From: an uncultured Oscillospiraceae bacterium
Lineage (GTDB): Bacteria; Bacillota; Clostridia; Oscillospirales; Oscillospiraceae
Reading direction: 5' to 3'
Assembly (NCBI GenBank): GCA_934572335.1
Contig: CAKTKU010000015.1
Span: forward strand, 1-52,016
Length of the DNA: 52,016 bases
Shown: positions 32,227-40,037 of the stretch, piece by piece
How positions within the stretch are numbered: the first letter of the stretch is position 1
Layout: every line of letters begins with the position of its first letter
The notes under the pieces: model-generated
Told to the model about the DNA's origin: nothing
The model's input: only the letters and a program-made list of their open reading frames with translations
Database searches by the model: none
Program-made: the position numbers and the translations under genes

Positions 32227-33027
32227 TCAGTCCAGCCTTTTTCTGAACAAGAATGCATTTTCGCGGCATGGAACGAGCTGCGAAAAATGTGCGAAGGCTT
32301 CAACAGGTGTTGTATGCGCTTTGCGTATTACCGATTTCTTGTATTCAATGTCGAGACATGGGTATGCATTGACTGTTCTGGCGACCCGCGCATCCCAATC
32401 CTCTTTGCTTACGCTTTCATGGGTGCATTTACAGTGTTGTTCAAAAACCTCATACTTCATTGTTGAGAAAGCGGCAGACAGTTCTTCAAGCTTTTCTTGC
32501 TTATCGTCTATACTGCCAACGGTTATTGGGGCGCTGAAGCTTACGATGATATCGTGGCCTATGGATTCAAGGCATACGGGAATGATTGGCTTACCAGATT
32601 TACGCGCGATATCTATCACACCCCAATAGAGCGGCAGATGTAAGGCGTTCGGGCTGAGATTCCATGTCCCCTATGGAAATACAAGCAGACTTTTTCCGCG
32701 GCGCAGCACATCGAGCATGCTCTTGCGCGCGGCAGCCTTACTTGTTTTTCTGTGCCTGTCTACCCAAATCGTGCCCTTCAGATTAAAAAACGCCCGGTCC
32801 AAAGGCTGGAGCTCCTGCGTTCCTACGAGAACGATGGCGTGCGTACTAATCACCTCGCAGGAAACAGGAATATCAAGGCTGCAGGAGTGATTCACGGTAA
32901 AAATGGCATTCATTTTTATGTGTGGTATTGTGTTGAGAAAGACAAATCTCTGCCGCCGCAAACAACGCAGGAGCTTTACAGACATAAGCATTACGTGATG
33001 CAGCAGTGTTCTTTGAAGAAGCAGCAT
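32227..33027 (-). pseudogene. PlsC-like lysophospholipid acyltransferase interrupted by an in-frame TAG
   Basis: Two reading frames, 32671-33027 and 32227-32670, are in the same phase and are separated only by TAG at 32671-32673. Upstream of the TAG are the acyltransferase motif I NHSCSLD (H-x4-D) and DRAFFNLKGTIWVDRHRKTS. The TAG falls at codon 119, exactly where motif III FPEGTWNLSPN needs glutamate: LLVFP, stop, GTWNLSPNALHLPLYWGV. A GAG-to-TAG change explains it. Downstream, KSGKPIIPVCLE and the rest continue without further damage. The intact enzyme would move an acyl group from a thioester onto a glycerol-type acceptor at the membrane. It follows the AMP ligase by 15 bases. Codon use is A/T-rich compared with neighbours. 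The rest of the frame is intact, so the change is recent, or the codon is read through, or it is a sequencing error. Confidence 0.88.
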
Positions 33028-33042
33028 TTTCTCTTTATCCTG

Positions 33043-34764
33043 TTAGGTATTTAATACACTACATGCCTTTTCCGCCGCTATACGCTCTAAAGCTTGATAG
33101 TCTACTTTTCCAACAGGTGTGAGTGGAATTGAGTCAATAGGATAGTAATACTGCGCTACATCACGTTCTGGCAGCTTTTCATAGTTAAGCTTTATAAGCT
33201 CATCTTTTGTTTTATCCCAACTATAATTACCATTGAGAACTACAAATGCGGCTGGAAGAACACCATTTATACTCCCAGTTTCCTTTTGCCCAACTACTGC
33301 GCACTGAGATACGTTAGGGTGAGAGCAGATTACGTTTTCTATCTGCGATGGCCAGACGTTGTGACCGTCCGGACGTATTAGCATTCGCTTTATGCGGTCT
33401 ACGACAAATAGGCTGCCGTGATTGTTCATATAACCTATATCCTGAGAATGTACCCACCGTGTTCCGTCAGAGTGCGTTTTGATAACATTAGCGGTCTCAT
33501 TAGGATTGTTCAGGTATCCCAACATCATCGCTGGACCGCGTATACATATTTCACCACGTTCACCGTATTCAAGCTCTTTGTCTGTATTAGGTTCAAATAT
33601 GGCGACTGTATTCAGCGGGAGCGGCGCTCCTACACTGCCGAGTTCGTTTGTCCTAGACGTTGTCGTACAGACTGATGAGCACATTTCAGTCATGCCATAT
33701 CCTTTATCTACTCTTATATTTGCGTTGTGAGCGGAAAGAAACGTATTTATGTTTTTCTCTGTTTCGGAATTGAGCGCATCTCCACCCAAGCCGGCGAGTT
33801 CAATAAATGAGAGGTCAATCCCATCAAATTCTCTACTTTGCATAAGTTTTTCGTAATGAGATGGCACACCGAGAAAGAATTGCGGTCTATATTTTAATAT
33901 GAGCGACGCAAATTTTTCGGGGTCGAATTTTGGAATGACTATAACCTCAATACCGGCAGAAAGCGGCATATGCAAGCCGCATATAAGACCGTAAGCTATA
34001 AATGGCGGCATAATATTCAAAAACTTTTTTCCTTGACTTAATGGTATGCCAACAACATATTGTTGAGCCACACTATTTATAGCTTCATTTGACAGCAATA
34101 CACCCTTTGAAATGCCGGTTGTTCCTCCTGTATAGATGATGACAGCGGGATTGTTTTTCATATAAACATTTTCTGTTCTGGCATCTTTGCTGGCATACTG
34201 TAAAAAATTGCTCCATGTTAGTCCCTCAACGTGCCAAGGCTTGTGTGCTATGGCGATTGAGAGGCGTTTTGCTAATGGCATGGATTCGGTCATTGGAATA
34301 ATAATAGCAGTTAAATCAAGCGACTTTATTATTCTTTGAAGCTTTTTAAAGAAGACATCACACAGAACAATGATTTCAGACCTAGCATCTATAATTCGTT
34401 GCATTATCTGTTCAATATTTACGCGCGGCTCTATAATGTTGCATACTGCGCCAAGTTTGTTTAGACCATATATAGAACATATGAGTTCTGGGGTAGTAAC
34501 AGCGCAAACGGTTACAACAGTACCCTCTTTAACCCCCATTGCGTAAAAAGCAGCAGCAGCCCGGTCTATGTCATTTAGAAGCTTTCTAAAGCTGATTCTA
34601 TTTCCAAAGTAATTCACAGCTATAGATTCTTTACATCTGGCAGTGTGTACCTTCAAATAAGAGTACATAGACATTTGTGGGGCGACTGTATTTACTGCCT
34701 CGTCACTATAGTATTTCAGCCATGGCTTGTCTATCGACGGGTAGCCTGTCAAGTTATGCTCCAT
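33043..34764 (-). CDS. AMP-forming acyl-CoA/acyl-acid ligase
   Basis: A 573-residue member of the ANL adenylating family. It shows the phosphate-binding loop YTGGTTGISKGVLLS (A3), KGYGMTEMCSS (A5), HSQDIGYM (A7), DRIKRMLIRPDGHNVWP (A8 hinge) and the catalytic lysine in TPVGKVDYQAL (A10). It would activate a carboxylic acid with ATP and pass it to CoA or an acyl carrier. The acyltransferase next in the operon suggests the acyl group is destined for a lipid or glycolipid; together they parallel, in the reverse order, the two halves of the enteric Aas enzyme. Base and codon composition is clearly more A/T-rich than in flanking genes, suggesting acquisition. AGGAG stands before the ATG, directly after a terminator-like hairpin in its leader. 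Confidence 0.93.
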   Translation of the reverse strand: MEHNLTGYPSIDKPWLKYYSDEAVNTVAPQMSMYSYLKVHTARCKESIAVNYFGNRISFRKLLNDIDRAAAAFYAMGVKEGTVVTVCAVTTPELICSIYGLNKLGAVCNIIEPRVNIEQIMQRIIDARSEIIVLCDVFFKKLQRIIKSLDLTAIIIPMTESMPLAKRLSIAIAHKPWHVEGLTWSNFLQYASKDARTENVYMKNNPAVIIYTGGTTGISKGVLLSNEAINSVAQQYVVGIPLSQGKKFLNIMPPFIAYGLICGLHMPLSAGIEVIVIPKFDPEKFASLILKYRPQFFLGVPSHYEKLMQSREFDGIDLSFIELAGLGGDALNSETEKNINTFLSAHNANIRVDKGYGMTEMCSSVCTTTSRTNELGSVGAPLPLNTVAIFEPNTDKELEYGERGEICIRGPAMMLGYLNNPNETANVIKTHSDGTRWVHSQDIGYMNNHGSLFVVDRIKRMLIRPDGHNVWPSQIENVICSHPNVSQCAVVGQKETGSINGVLPAAFVVLNGNYSWDKTKDELIKLNYEKLPERDVAQYYYPIDSIPLTPVGKVDYQALERIAAEKACSVLNT

Positions 34765-34789
34765 ATCAATACCTCTTTCTCCTTAAAAT

Positions 34790-34824
34790 AAAAAAGTGCG
34801 TGGTCCACAAACAGAACCACGCAC
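34790..34824 (-). terminator. Terminator in the AMP-ligase leader (possible attenuator)
   Basis: On the minus strand GTGCGTGGT / ACCACGCAC, a perfect 9-bp stem with an 11-base loop, is followed by TTTTTTATTTT. The ligase ribosome site begins only a few bases later. Confidence 0.85.
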
Positions 34825-34952
34825 GAAAAACGCAACTCCGTTTGTTGCCACACAAACTTACGGCTTATCACAGGGATAGCGAAGTGGAGAATGCGTTTTT
34901 GCCGAAGCAAAAAACATCCCCGCAATAAACCCATATTAAGTTTGTGTGGCAA
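34790..34952 (-). ncRNA. Structured leader RNA or independent small RNA upstream of the AMP ligase
   Basis: A transcript of about 160 bases is bounded by a promoter (34957-34985) and an intrinsic terminator (34790-34824). Its predicted 5' end, TTGCCACACAAACTTA read on the minus strand (34952 to 34937), pairs perfectly over 16 bases with TAAGTTTGTGTGGCAA (34860 to 34845). The 76 bases between hold a second hairpin with a TTCG loop (GTTTTTTGC / GCAAAAAC). I cannot assign a known RNA family. The region has no convincing reading frame. It could be a free small RNA, or a leader that controls transcription into the ligase gene. Confidence 0.55.
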
Positions 34953-34956
34953 ACTT

Positions 34957-34985
34957 AGGATAGCACAGCCAGAATAAAAAATCAA
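34957..34985 (-). promoter_or_regulatory. Promoter of the leader RNA / AMP-ligase operon
   Basis: On the minus strand TTGATT (34980-34985) and TATCCT (34957-34962) with a 17-base spacer and TGC before the -10. Confidence 0.75.
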
Positions 34986-35017
34986 TGCTTTTTCGAGCCT
35001 AATTTGCATTAAACAAA

Positions 35018-35049
35018 AATATTCCCGGAGCTCAAAACTCCGGGAATGC
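35018..35049 (-). terminator. Terminator of the fumC-malic enzyme operon
   Basis: On the minus strand ATTCCCGGAG / CTCCGGGAAT with a 7-base loop is followed by ATTTTTG, 22 bases after the malic enzyme stop codon. Confidence 0.85.
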
Positions 35050-35070
35050 CATATTTCATTTTTCGTATTT

Positions 35071-36237
35071 TCACTTCCTCGCCACGCCGGTGCGGCGGGC
35101 GGCATCGGCGACAGCGGAGGCGACGGCCTTCACCACGCGCCCGTCGAACGGCTGCGGGATGACGTATTCTGCCGTCAGCTCATCCGGGGCGATGAGCCCT
35201 GCTATCGCCTTCGCGGCGGCCATCTTCATCTCCTCGTTTATGTCGCTCGCGCGCACATCGAACGCGCCGCGGAATATGCCGGGGAAGGCGAGGACGTTAT
35301 TTATCTGGTTGGGATAATCGCTGCGCCCCGTGCACACGACGGCCGCGCCCGCCGCGCGTGCTTCCTCCGGGAATATCTCCGGCGTGGGGTTGGCGCAGGC
35401 GAATATCACCGCATCGCGCGCCATGGTCTTCACCAACTCGCCCGTCAGCACGCCCGGCGCGGACACGCCGATGAACACATCCGCCCCGCGCACAGCGTCC
35501 GCGAGCGTGCCCTTGATCCCGCGCGGATTCGTCACCGCCGCCATCTCCGCCTTGACGGCGTTGAGCCCCTCGCGCCCGGCGTATATCGTCCCGCGCCGGT
35601 CGCAGAGCGTTATATCGTCATACCCCGCGCTCAGCAAGAGCCGCGCGATGGAGATCGCCGCCGCGCCCGCGCCGTTTATCACGATGCGCGCTTTGTCCTT
35701 CCCGACGACCTTCAGCGCGTTCGTCAGCCCTGCCAGCACAATGACTGCCGTGCCGTGCTGGTCGTCGTGGAACACGGGGATGTCGCATAGATCCTTGAGC
35801 CGCCGCTCTATCTCAAAGCAGCGGGGTGCGGAAATGTCCTCAAGGTTGATCCCGCCGAACGAGCCGGACAGGAGGTACACCGTGCGCACGAATTCATCCA
35901 CGTCCTGCGTCTTTATGCAGAGCGGGAAAGCGTCCACGCCGCCGAAGCTCTTGAAGAGCACACATTTGCCCTCCATCACGGGCATGCCCGCCTCCGGCCC
36001 TATGTTGCCCAGCCCCAGCACGGCGGAGCCGTCGGTTATCACCGCGCACAGGTTCCACCGGCGCGTCAGCTCATAGCTCAGCTCCGGGTTTTTCTGTATC
36101 TCAAGGCACGGCTGCGCCACGCCCGGCGTGTACGCCAGCGACAGCTCCTCGCGCGTCGTCACGGGGACACGGCTGACGACCTCTATCTTGCCCGCGCGCT
36201 CGCGGTGCAGCTTCAACGATTCAGCGGAATAATCCAT
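35071..36237 (-). CDS. NAD(P)-dependent malic enzyme, short form
   Basis: A 388-residue malic enzyme that oxidatively decarboxylates malate to pyruvate and CO2. It has the bacterial short-form layout: SLAYTPGVAQPC with the catalytic Tyr (about 36), GKCVLFKSFGGVDAFPLC with the catalytic Lys, FHDDQHGTAVIVLAG for metal binding, and the Rossmann loop VINGAGAAAISIARLL (NAD(P) binding), then ANPTPEIFPE. It lacks the C-terminal phosphotransacetylase-like domain of the long MaeB type. AAAGGAG lies seven bases before the ATG. It follows fumC by 12 bases, so malate made by fumarase can be turned directly into pyruvate. The preference for NAD over NADP is not certain. Confidence 0.95.
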   Translation of the reverse strand: MDYSAESLKLHRERAGKIEVVSRVPVTTREELSLAYTPGVAQPCLEIQKNPELSYELTRRWNLCAVITDGSAVLGLGNIGPEAGMPVMEGKCVLFKSFGGVDAFPLCIKTQDVDEFVRTVYLLSGSFGGINLEDISAPRCFEIERRLKDLCDIPVFHDDQHGTAVIVLAGLTNALKVVGKDKARIVINGAGAAAISIARLLLSAGYDDITLCDRRGTIYAGREGLNAVKAEMAAVTNPRGIKGTLADAVRGADVFIGVSAPGVLTGELVKTMARDAVIFACANPTPEIFPEEARAAGAAVVCTGRSDYPNQINNVLAFPGIFRGAFDVRASDINEEMKMAAAKAIAGLIAPDELTAEYVIPQPFDGRVVKAVASAVADAARRTGVARK

Positions 36238-36249
36238 AATGCAACTCCT

Positions 36250-37626
36250 TTATATCATTTCCTCCGGGTGGAACACCCGGTCGAACTCCTCTCCCGACAG
36301 CAGCCCCAGCTCAACGCAGGCTTCTCTCAGGGAGATATTTTTCTCATAGGCGAGCTTTGCCGTCCGCGCGGCGTTTTCGTACCCGATGTATGGGTTGAGC
36401 GCCGTGACGAGCATGAGCGAACGGTGCAGATTCTCCGCCATCTTCGTGCGGTCGGCGCGTATACCGGCGGCACAGCGCGCATCGAACGAGAGTATCGCCT
36501 CGCTCAGCAGCCGCACAGATTGCAGATAGTTATAAATGCACACCGGCATGAATACGTTCAGCTCAAAATTCCCCTGCGACGCGGCGAACGCGACGGCGGC
36601 GTCGTTGCCCATGACCTGCACCGCCACCATCGTCACCGCCTCGCACTGCGTGGGGTTGACCTTGCCCGGCATGATGGACGAGCCCGGCTCGTTTGCGGGT
36701 ATCGTGATCTCGCCCAGCCCGTCGCGGGGACCGGAGGCGAGCCAGCGCACGTCGTTTGCGATCTTCATCATGTCGCACGCGAGCGCCTTCACCGCCCCGT
36801 GCGAGAACACCAGCTCGTCCTTTGAGGTCAGCGCGTGGAACTTGTTCGCTGCTGTGACGAACTCATGCCCCGTGAGCGCCGCAATCTCCGCCGCGACGGC
36901 GCTGTCAAAGCCCTTGGGCGCGTTCAGCCCCGTGCCGACCGCCGTGCCGCCGAGGGCAAGCTCCCTCAGCGGGGCGAGCGACAGCGTCAGAAGCTCGCGG
37001 TCGCGCTCAAGACTTGCGCGCCAGCCGGATATTTCCTGACTGAACGCGATGGGCGTCGCGTCCTGAAGATGCGTCCGCCCGGATTTCACGACGCCGCGAT
37101 TCTCCTCCTCAAGCCGGAGAAATGTTGAAATGAGCGCGTCTATCGCGGGCAGGAGCGTTTCCTCCACCGCGAGCACCGCGGCGATGTGCATCGCCGTGGG
37201 GAACGTGTCGTTCGACGACTGCGACATGTTCACATCGTCGTTCGGGTGCAGCAGCCGCACGCCCGCGCGGGCGTTGCCGTAGTTCGCGATGACCTCGTTT
37301 GCGTTCATGTTCGTCTGCGTGCCGGAGCCGGTCTGCCACACGACGAGCGGGAAATGCGCGTTCAGCCGCCCGGATATGACCTCGTCGCACGCCTCCGTGA
37401 TTGCGGCGAGCTTGTCCGCCGTCATCTTTTCCGGACGCAGCGCGGCATTGGCGCGCGCCGCCGCCTTCTTGAGAATGCCGAACGCATGGATGATCTCCTC
37501 CGGCATCGTCTCATGCCCCAGACCGATGGGGAAATTTTCATGACTGCGCTGTGTCTGCGCGCCCCAGTACCTGTCCGCCGGGACCTTCACCGTCCCCATT
37601 GAATCGTGCTCTATTCTGTATTCCAT
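36250..37626 (-). CDS. fumC: Fumarate hydratase class II
   Basis: A 458-residue, iron-independent fumarase that interconverts fumarate and malate in the cytoplasm. Family signatures are GSGTQTNMNANEV, HPNDDVNMSQSSNDTFPTAM, KSGRTHLQDATPI with the catalytic His, and GSSIMPGKVNPTQCE, the fumarase/aspartase superfamily signature loop with its catalytic Ser. Fumarase is favoured over aspartase by the HPNDDVNMSQ wording and the malic-enzyme partner, though close relatives exist. Full length. It is the first gene of a two-gene operon and has its own promoter. Confidence 0.94.
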   Translation of the reverse strand: MEYRIEHDSMGTVKVPADRYWGAQTQRSHENFPIGLGHETMPEEIIHAFGILKKAAARANAALRPEKMTADKLAAITEACDEVISGRLNAHFPLVVWQTGSGTQTNMNANEVIANYGNARAGVRLLHPNDDVNMSQSSNDTFPTAMHIAAVLAVEETLLPAIDALISTFLRLEEENRGVVKSGRTHLQDATPIAFSQEISGWRASLERDRELLTLSLAPLRELALGGTAVGTGLNAPKGFDSAVAAEIAALTGHEFVTAANKFHALTSKDELVFSHGAVKALACDMMKIANDVRWLASGPRDGLGEITIPANEPGSSIMPGKVNPTQCEAVTMVAVQVMGNDAAVAFAASQGNFELNVFMPVCIYNYLQSVRLLSEAILSFDARCAAGIRADRTKMAENLHRSLMLVTALNPYIGYENAARTAKLAYEKNISLREACVELGLLSGEEFDRVFHPEEMI

Positions 37627-37659
37627 GGCGTCCGCCTCTCTCCGAAAAAATATATTTAG

Positions 37660-37687
37660 ATTTTATCACAACTTTCCGGTTTTTCAA
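37660..37687 (-). promoter_or_regulatory. Promoter of the fumC-malic enzyme operon
   Basis: On the minus strand TTGAAA (37682-37687) and TAAAAT (37660-37665) with a 16-base spacer. Confidence 0.7.
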
Positions 37688-37698
37688 CAAAAACGCGC

Positions 37699-37727
37699 TT
37701 GACATCTGCGCTTTGTGCAAATAAACT
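37699..37727 (+). promoter_or_regulatory. Promoter of the holA-rnmV operon
   Basis: TTGACA (37699-37704) and TAAACT (37722-37727) with a 17-base spacer; a second TATAAT lies at about 37733. Confidence 0.7.
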
Positions 37728-37777
37728 CTGATTATAATAGTAAGAAACGGGCGCGCCGTATGCGCGCAGGGTGGATC

Positions 37778-38827
37778 ATGGCAAAGAAGAACGCAAAAGA
37801 CGAAAAGAAGCTCAGTTACAGTCAGGAGCTCAAGCTCCTGCGCGATGAGGGACCGCAGAGGCTGTACCTGCTGTACGGGCCGGAGGATTACCTGCGCGAG
37901 CAGTTTCTGCTCGCGCTGAAAAAGCTGTGTCTGCCGGAGGGCGAGGACGATTTCAGCTACAAGCGCCTCGACGGGCCGGAGCTGGACGTGAACGCGCTCG
38001 CCGGGGCGATCGATGCCGTGCCGTTCATGACGGAGCGCAGCTTTGTGGAGCTGCGCGGCGTGGACATCAACAAGGTCAAGGATGCGGACGCGGCGGCGAA
38101 GATTCTGACGGACATCCCGGATTACTGCACCGTTGCCTTTGTGCAGAGCGCGCAGTATGAGCCGGACGGGCGGCTAAAGCTCATCAAGGCGATACGCGCC
38201 AACGGGCACGACATGAAGTTCACCCAGCAGTCGCAGGGGCAGCTTGTGGACTGGATAACCCGGCGCTTTGCCGCCGCGGGGAAGAGCGCGGACACGGACG
38301 CGGTGCAGCGCCTCATCTTCATCAGCGGCGACCTCATGAGCCGCCTTATCCCGGAGATAGAGAAGGTCGCGGCATACGCTAAGGGCGAGCGCGTCACGGT
38401 CGACGATGTGGAAGCCGTGGCGAACCACATCCCGGAGGCGGTCGTGTTCAGCCTGTCCGACCATATCGCCGCGCGCCGGTACGAGAGCGCCGCGCAGACG
38501 CTTGCGGAGCTTCTGGCGGACAAGAATAACGAGCCTATCATGCTCCTTGCGCTTCTCGGCGCGCAGATGCGCAAGCTCTACGCCGCACGGCTGGCGCAGG
38601 AGGGCGGTCTGGGCATGAAGTATATCATGGACACGTGCAATATCAAGTACGAATTCCTCGCCAAAAATCTCGCCGCGTCCGCCCGCGGCTTCACGCTGCC
38701 GCAGCTCAGGCGCGCGGTGGAGCTGTGCGCCGAGGCGGATTACATGATGAAAAGCAGCTCACAGGACGATGATGAACTGCTCAAAGAGGTCGTGATGCGT
38801 ATAGCGTCGGGTGAAGAGAATGCTTAG
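37778..38827 (+). CDS. holA: DNA polymerase III subunit delta
   Basis: A 349-residue clamp-loader subunit that opens the sliding clamp during replication. The start of the fold, PQRLYLLYGPEDYLREQFLLALK, is the typical delta N-terminus (an AAA+-like domain without functional Walker motifs). VEAVANHIPEAVVFSLSDHIAARR and LLALLGAQMRKLYAARLAQEGG mark the middle and C-terminal collar domain. The ATG at 37778 (MAKKNAKDE) is preferred over 37715, since AGGGTGG sits just before it and the upstream residues do not fit the family. It overlaps rnmV by eight bases. Confidence 0.93.
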   Translation: MAKKNAKDEKKLSYSQELKLLRDEGPQRLYLLYGPEDYLREQFLLALKKLCLPEGEDDFSYKRLDGPELDVNALAGAIDAVPFMTERSFVELRGVDINKVKDADAAAKILTDIPDYCTVAFVQSAQYEPDGRLKLIKAIRANGHDMKFTQQSQGQLVDWITRRFAAAGKSADTDAVQRLIFISGDLMSRLIPEIEKVAAYAKGERVTVDDVEAVANHIPEAVVFSLSDHIAARRYESAAQTLAELLADKNNEPIMLLALLGAQMRKLYAARLAQEGGLGMKYIMDTCNIKYEFLAKNLAASARGFTLPQLRRAVELCAEADYMMKSSSQDDDELLKEVVMRIASGEENA

Positions 38828-39404
38828 TGTGAAAGAGGTCATAGTCGTCGAGGGGCGGTATGACAAAAATACGCTCAGCCAGATCGTCGACGCGGTCATC
38901 ATCGAGACCTCCGGCTTTGGCATATTCAACGACGCGCAGAAGCAGAAGCTTCTGCGCCGTCTTGCGGCGGAGCGCGGGCTCGTCGTGCTGACGGATTCGG
39001 ACGGCGCAGGCTTTGTTATCCGTAACTTCATAAAGGGCTGCGTCGACCCCGCGCTCGTCAAACACGCCTACATCCCGGACGTTGCAGGAAAAGAGCGGCG
39101 CAAAAGCGCGCCGTCGAAGGAGGGCAAGCTCGGCGTGGAGGGGATGCGCCCGGAGGTACTGCTGGACGCGCTTCGCCGCGCTGGGGCGACAATCGGCGGC
39201 GAGGCGGCAGAGCCGCACGCGGCGCGCATAACCAAGGCGGATATGTACAAGCGCGGACTCAGCGGGGGACAGGGGAGCCGTGAGCGCCGCGCGGCGCTCA
39301 TCCGCGCGCTCGACCTGCCGGAAAAGCTCAGCGCGGACGCACTGCTCGACGTGCTCAATGCCATCATGACACGTGAGGATTTCTACGCGATGGACTTGGA
39401 TTGA
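38820..39404 (+). CDS. rnmV: Ribonuclease M5
   Basis: A 194-residue TOPRIM nuclease that matures 5S rRNA precursors. The TOPRIM residues are Glu11 in VVEGRYD and Asp59/Asp61 in LTDSDGAG. The family-specific PDVAGKERRKSAPSKEGKLGVEG segment follows. The C-terminal domain of about 90 residues is complete. It overlaps the end of holA by eight bases and uses GGGTGAAG as ribosome site. In many Firmicutes rnmV precedes rsmA (ksgA); here it is followed instead by the AT-rich repeat array. Confidence 0.95.
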   Translation: MLSVKEVIVVEGRYDKNTLSQIVDAVIIETSGFGIFNDAQKQKLLRRLAAERGLVVLTDSDGAGFVIRNFIKGCVDPALVKHAYIPDVAGKERRKSAPSKEGKLGVEGMRPEVLLDALRRAGATIGGEAAEPHAARITKADMYKRGLSGGQGSRERRAALIRALDLPEKLSADALLDVLNAIMTREDFYAMDLD

Positions 39405-39412
39405 GTTTGCGT

Positions 39413-39608
39413 AATTTTAATAATTATAATATTACGTAAACTATATTAAGTCGATTATAATATGTTATCTATATTATGCAGCTTATATTATGGTGATTAT
39501 TTTATGTATATAATGTTATGTCTGCAATATTACGTAGATGATATTATGTAAATCAAAATATGAAAACTAGATTAAGTTAATATAATTATCAAGCACGAAT
39601 TATGTTAA
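39413..39608. repeat. Degenerate 14-bp tandem array, about 13 units, 80% A+T
   Basis: A G (once a C, at 39590) recurs exactly every 14 bases at 39436, 39450, 39464, 39478, 39492, 39506, 39520, 39534, 39548, 39562, 39576, 39590 and 39604. It is preceded each time by an ATATTAT-like heptamer and followed by a more variable heptamer, often starting GT. G+C is about 20% over 39421-39600. The period is not a multiple of three and the region has no reading frame. It fills the gap between the convergent rnmV and small membrane protein genes. Confidence 0.85.
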
Positions 39609-39853
39609 CTCGCTACATCCTCAATGAACACCGAGAACAGCACAACTATCAGCAGTATCGCCTGTGCCGTCTCGTTGAGCGACATTGCGGTGAAGTAGAG
39701 CGCGTGCCGGTCAAAGCTGCACCCGTCCCATTCCACCAGCAGCATGAACGCGCAGAAGAGCAGTAGCGCGCACAGCTGCAAGCCGCGTTTGAATATGTAC
39801 CATGCCTCCGGACACATCGCGAGCATCCGGGCGATAATTCTTTTCAGCTTCAT
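39605..39853 (-). CDS. Small two-helix membrane protein
   Basis: An 82-residue protein with a basic N-terminus (MKLKRIIARML) and two hydrophobic helices, QLCALLLFCAFMLLVEW and AQAILLIVVLFSVFI. I do not recognise a family. The ATG at 39853 has AAGGAAGG at good spacing; a longer frame up to 39973 would add low-complexity residues without support. It stands alone between the repeat array and the sugar transferase, facing away from the latter. Confidence 0.7.
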   Translation of the reverse strand: MKLKRIIARMLAMCPEAWYIFKRGLQLCALLLFCAFMLLVEWDGCSFDRHALYFTAMSLNETAQAILLIVVLFSVFIEDVAS

Positions 39854-39957
39854 TTTCAGCCTTCCTTTGCGCAGAGGTAATATTTTATTACATTTTACAG
39901 CGTGCCGTGCCGCGCGGCAAGGAACAGATGCTGGATGGTGCAAGTTGGATTTTCGGC

Positions 39958-39986
39958 TTGCCGTGTATGACATATTGTGTTATAAT
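39958..39986 (+). promoter_or_regulatory. Promoter of the sugar transferase gene
   Basis: TTGCCG (39958-39963) and TATAAT (39981-39986) with a 17-base spacer. Confidence 0.7.
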
Positions 39987-40037
39987 GCAATAAAATTTTG
40001 CGTTTTCAGGCGTGCGCCGGATAAAGGGTGTGTTGAC

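Noticed and set aside
34749..35105. A 118-codon minus-strand frame across the leader RNA region
   Set aside because: It starts inside malic enzyme, crosses that gene's terminator and the leader promoter, and ends inside the ligase start. The region behaves as structured RNA, not protein.
39413..39608. The AT-rich array as a CRISPR array or as a plain dif site
   Set aside because: The units are 14 bases with no spacers of CRISPR length, and no cas genes are nearby. A dif site needs two inverted 11-bp arms with a 6-bp centre, and no such 28-bp site is complete here.
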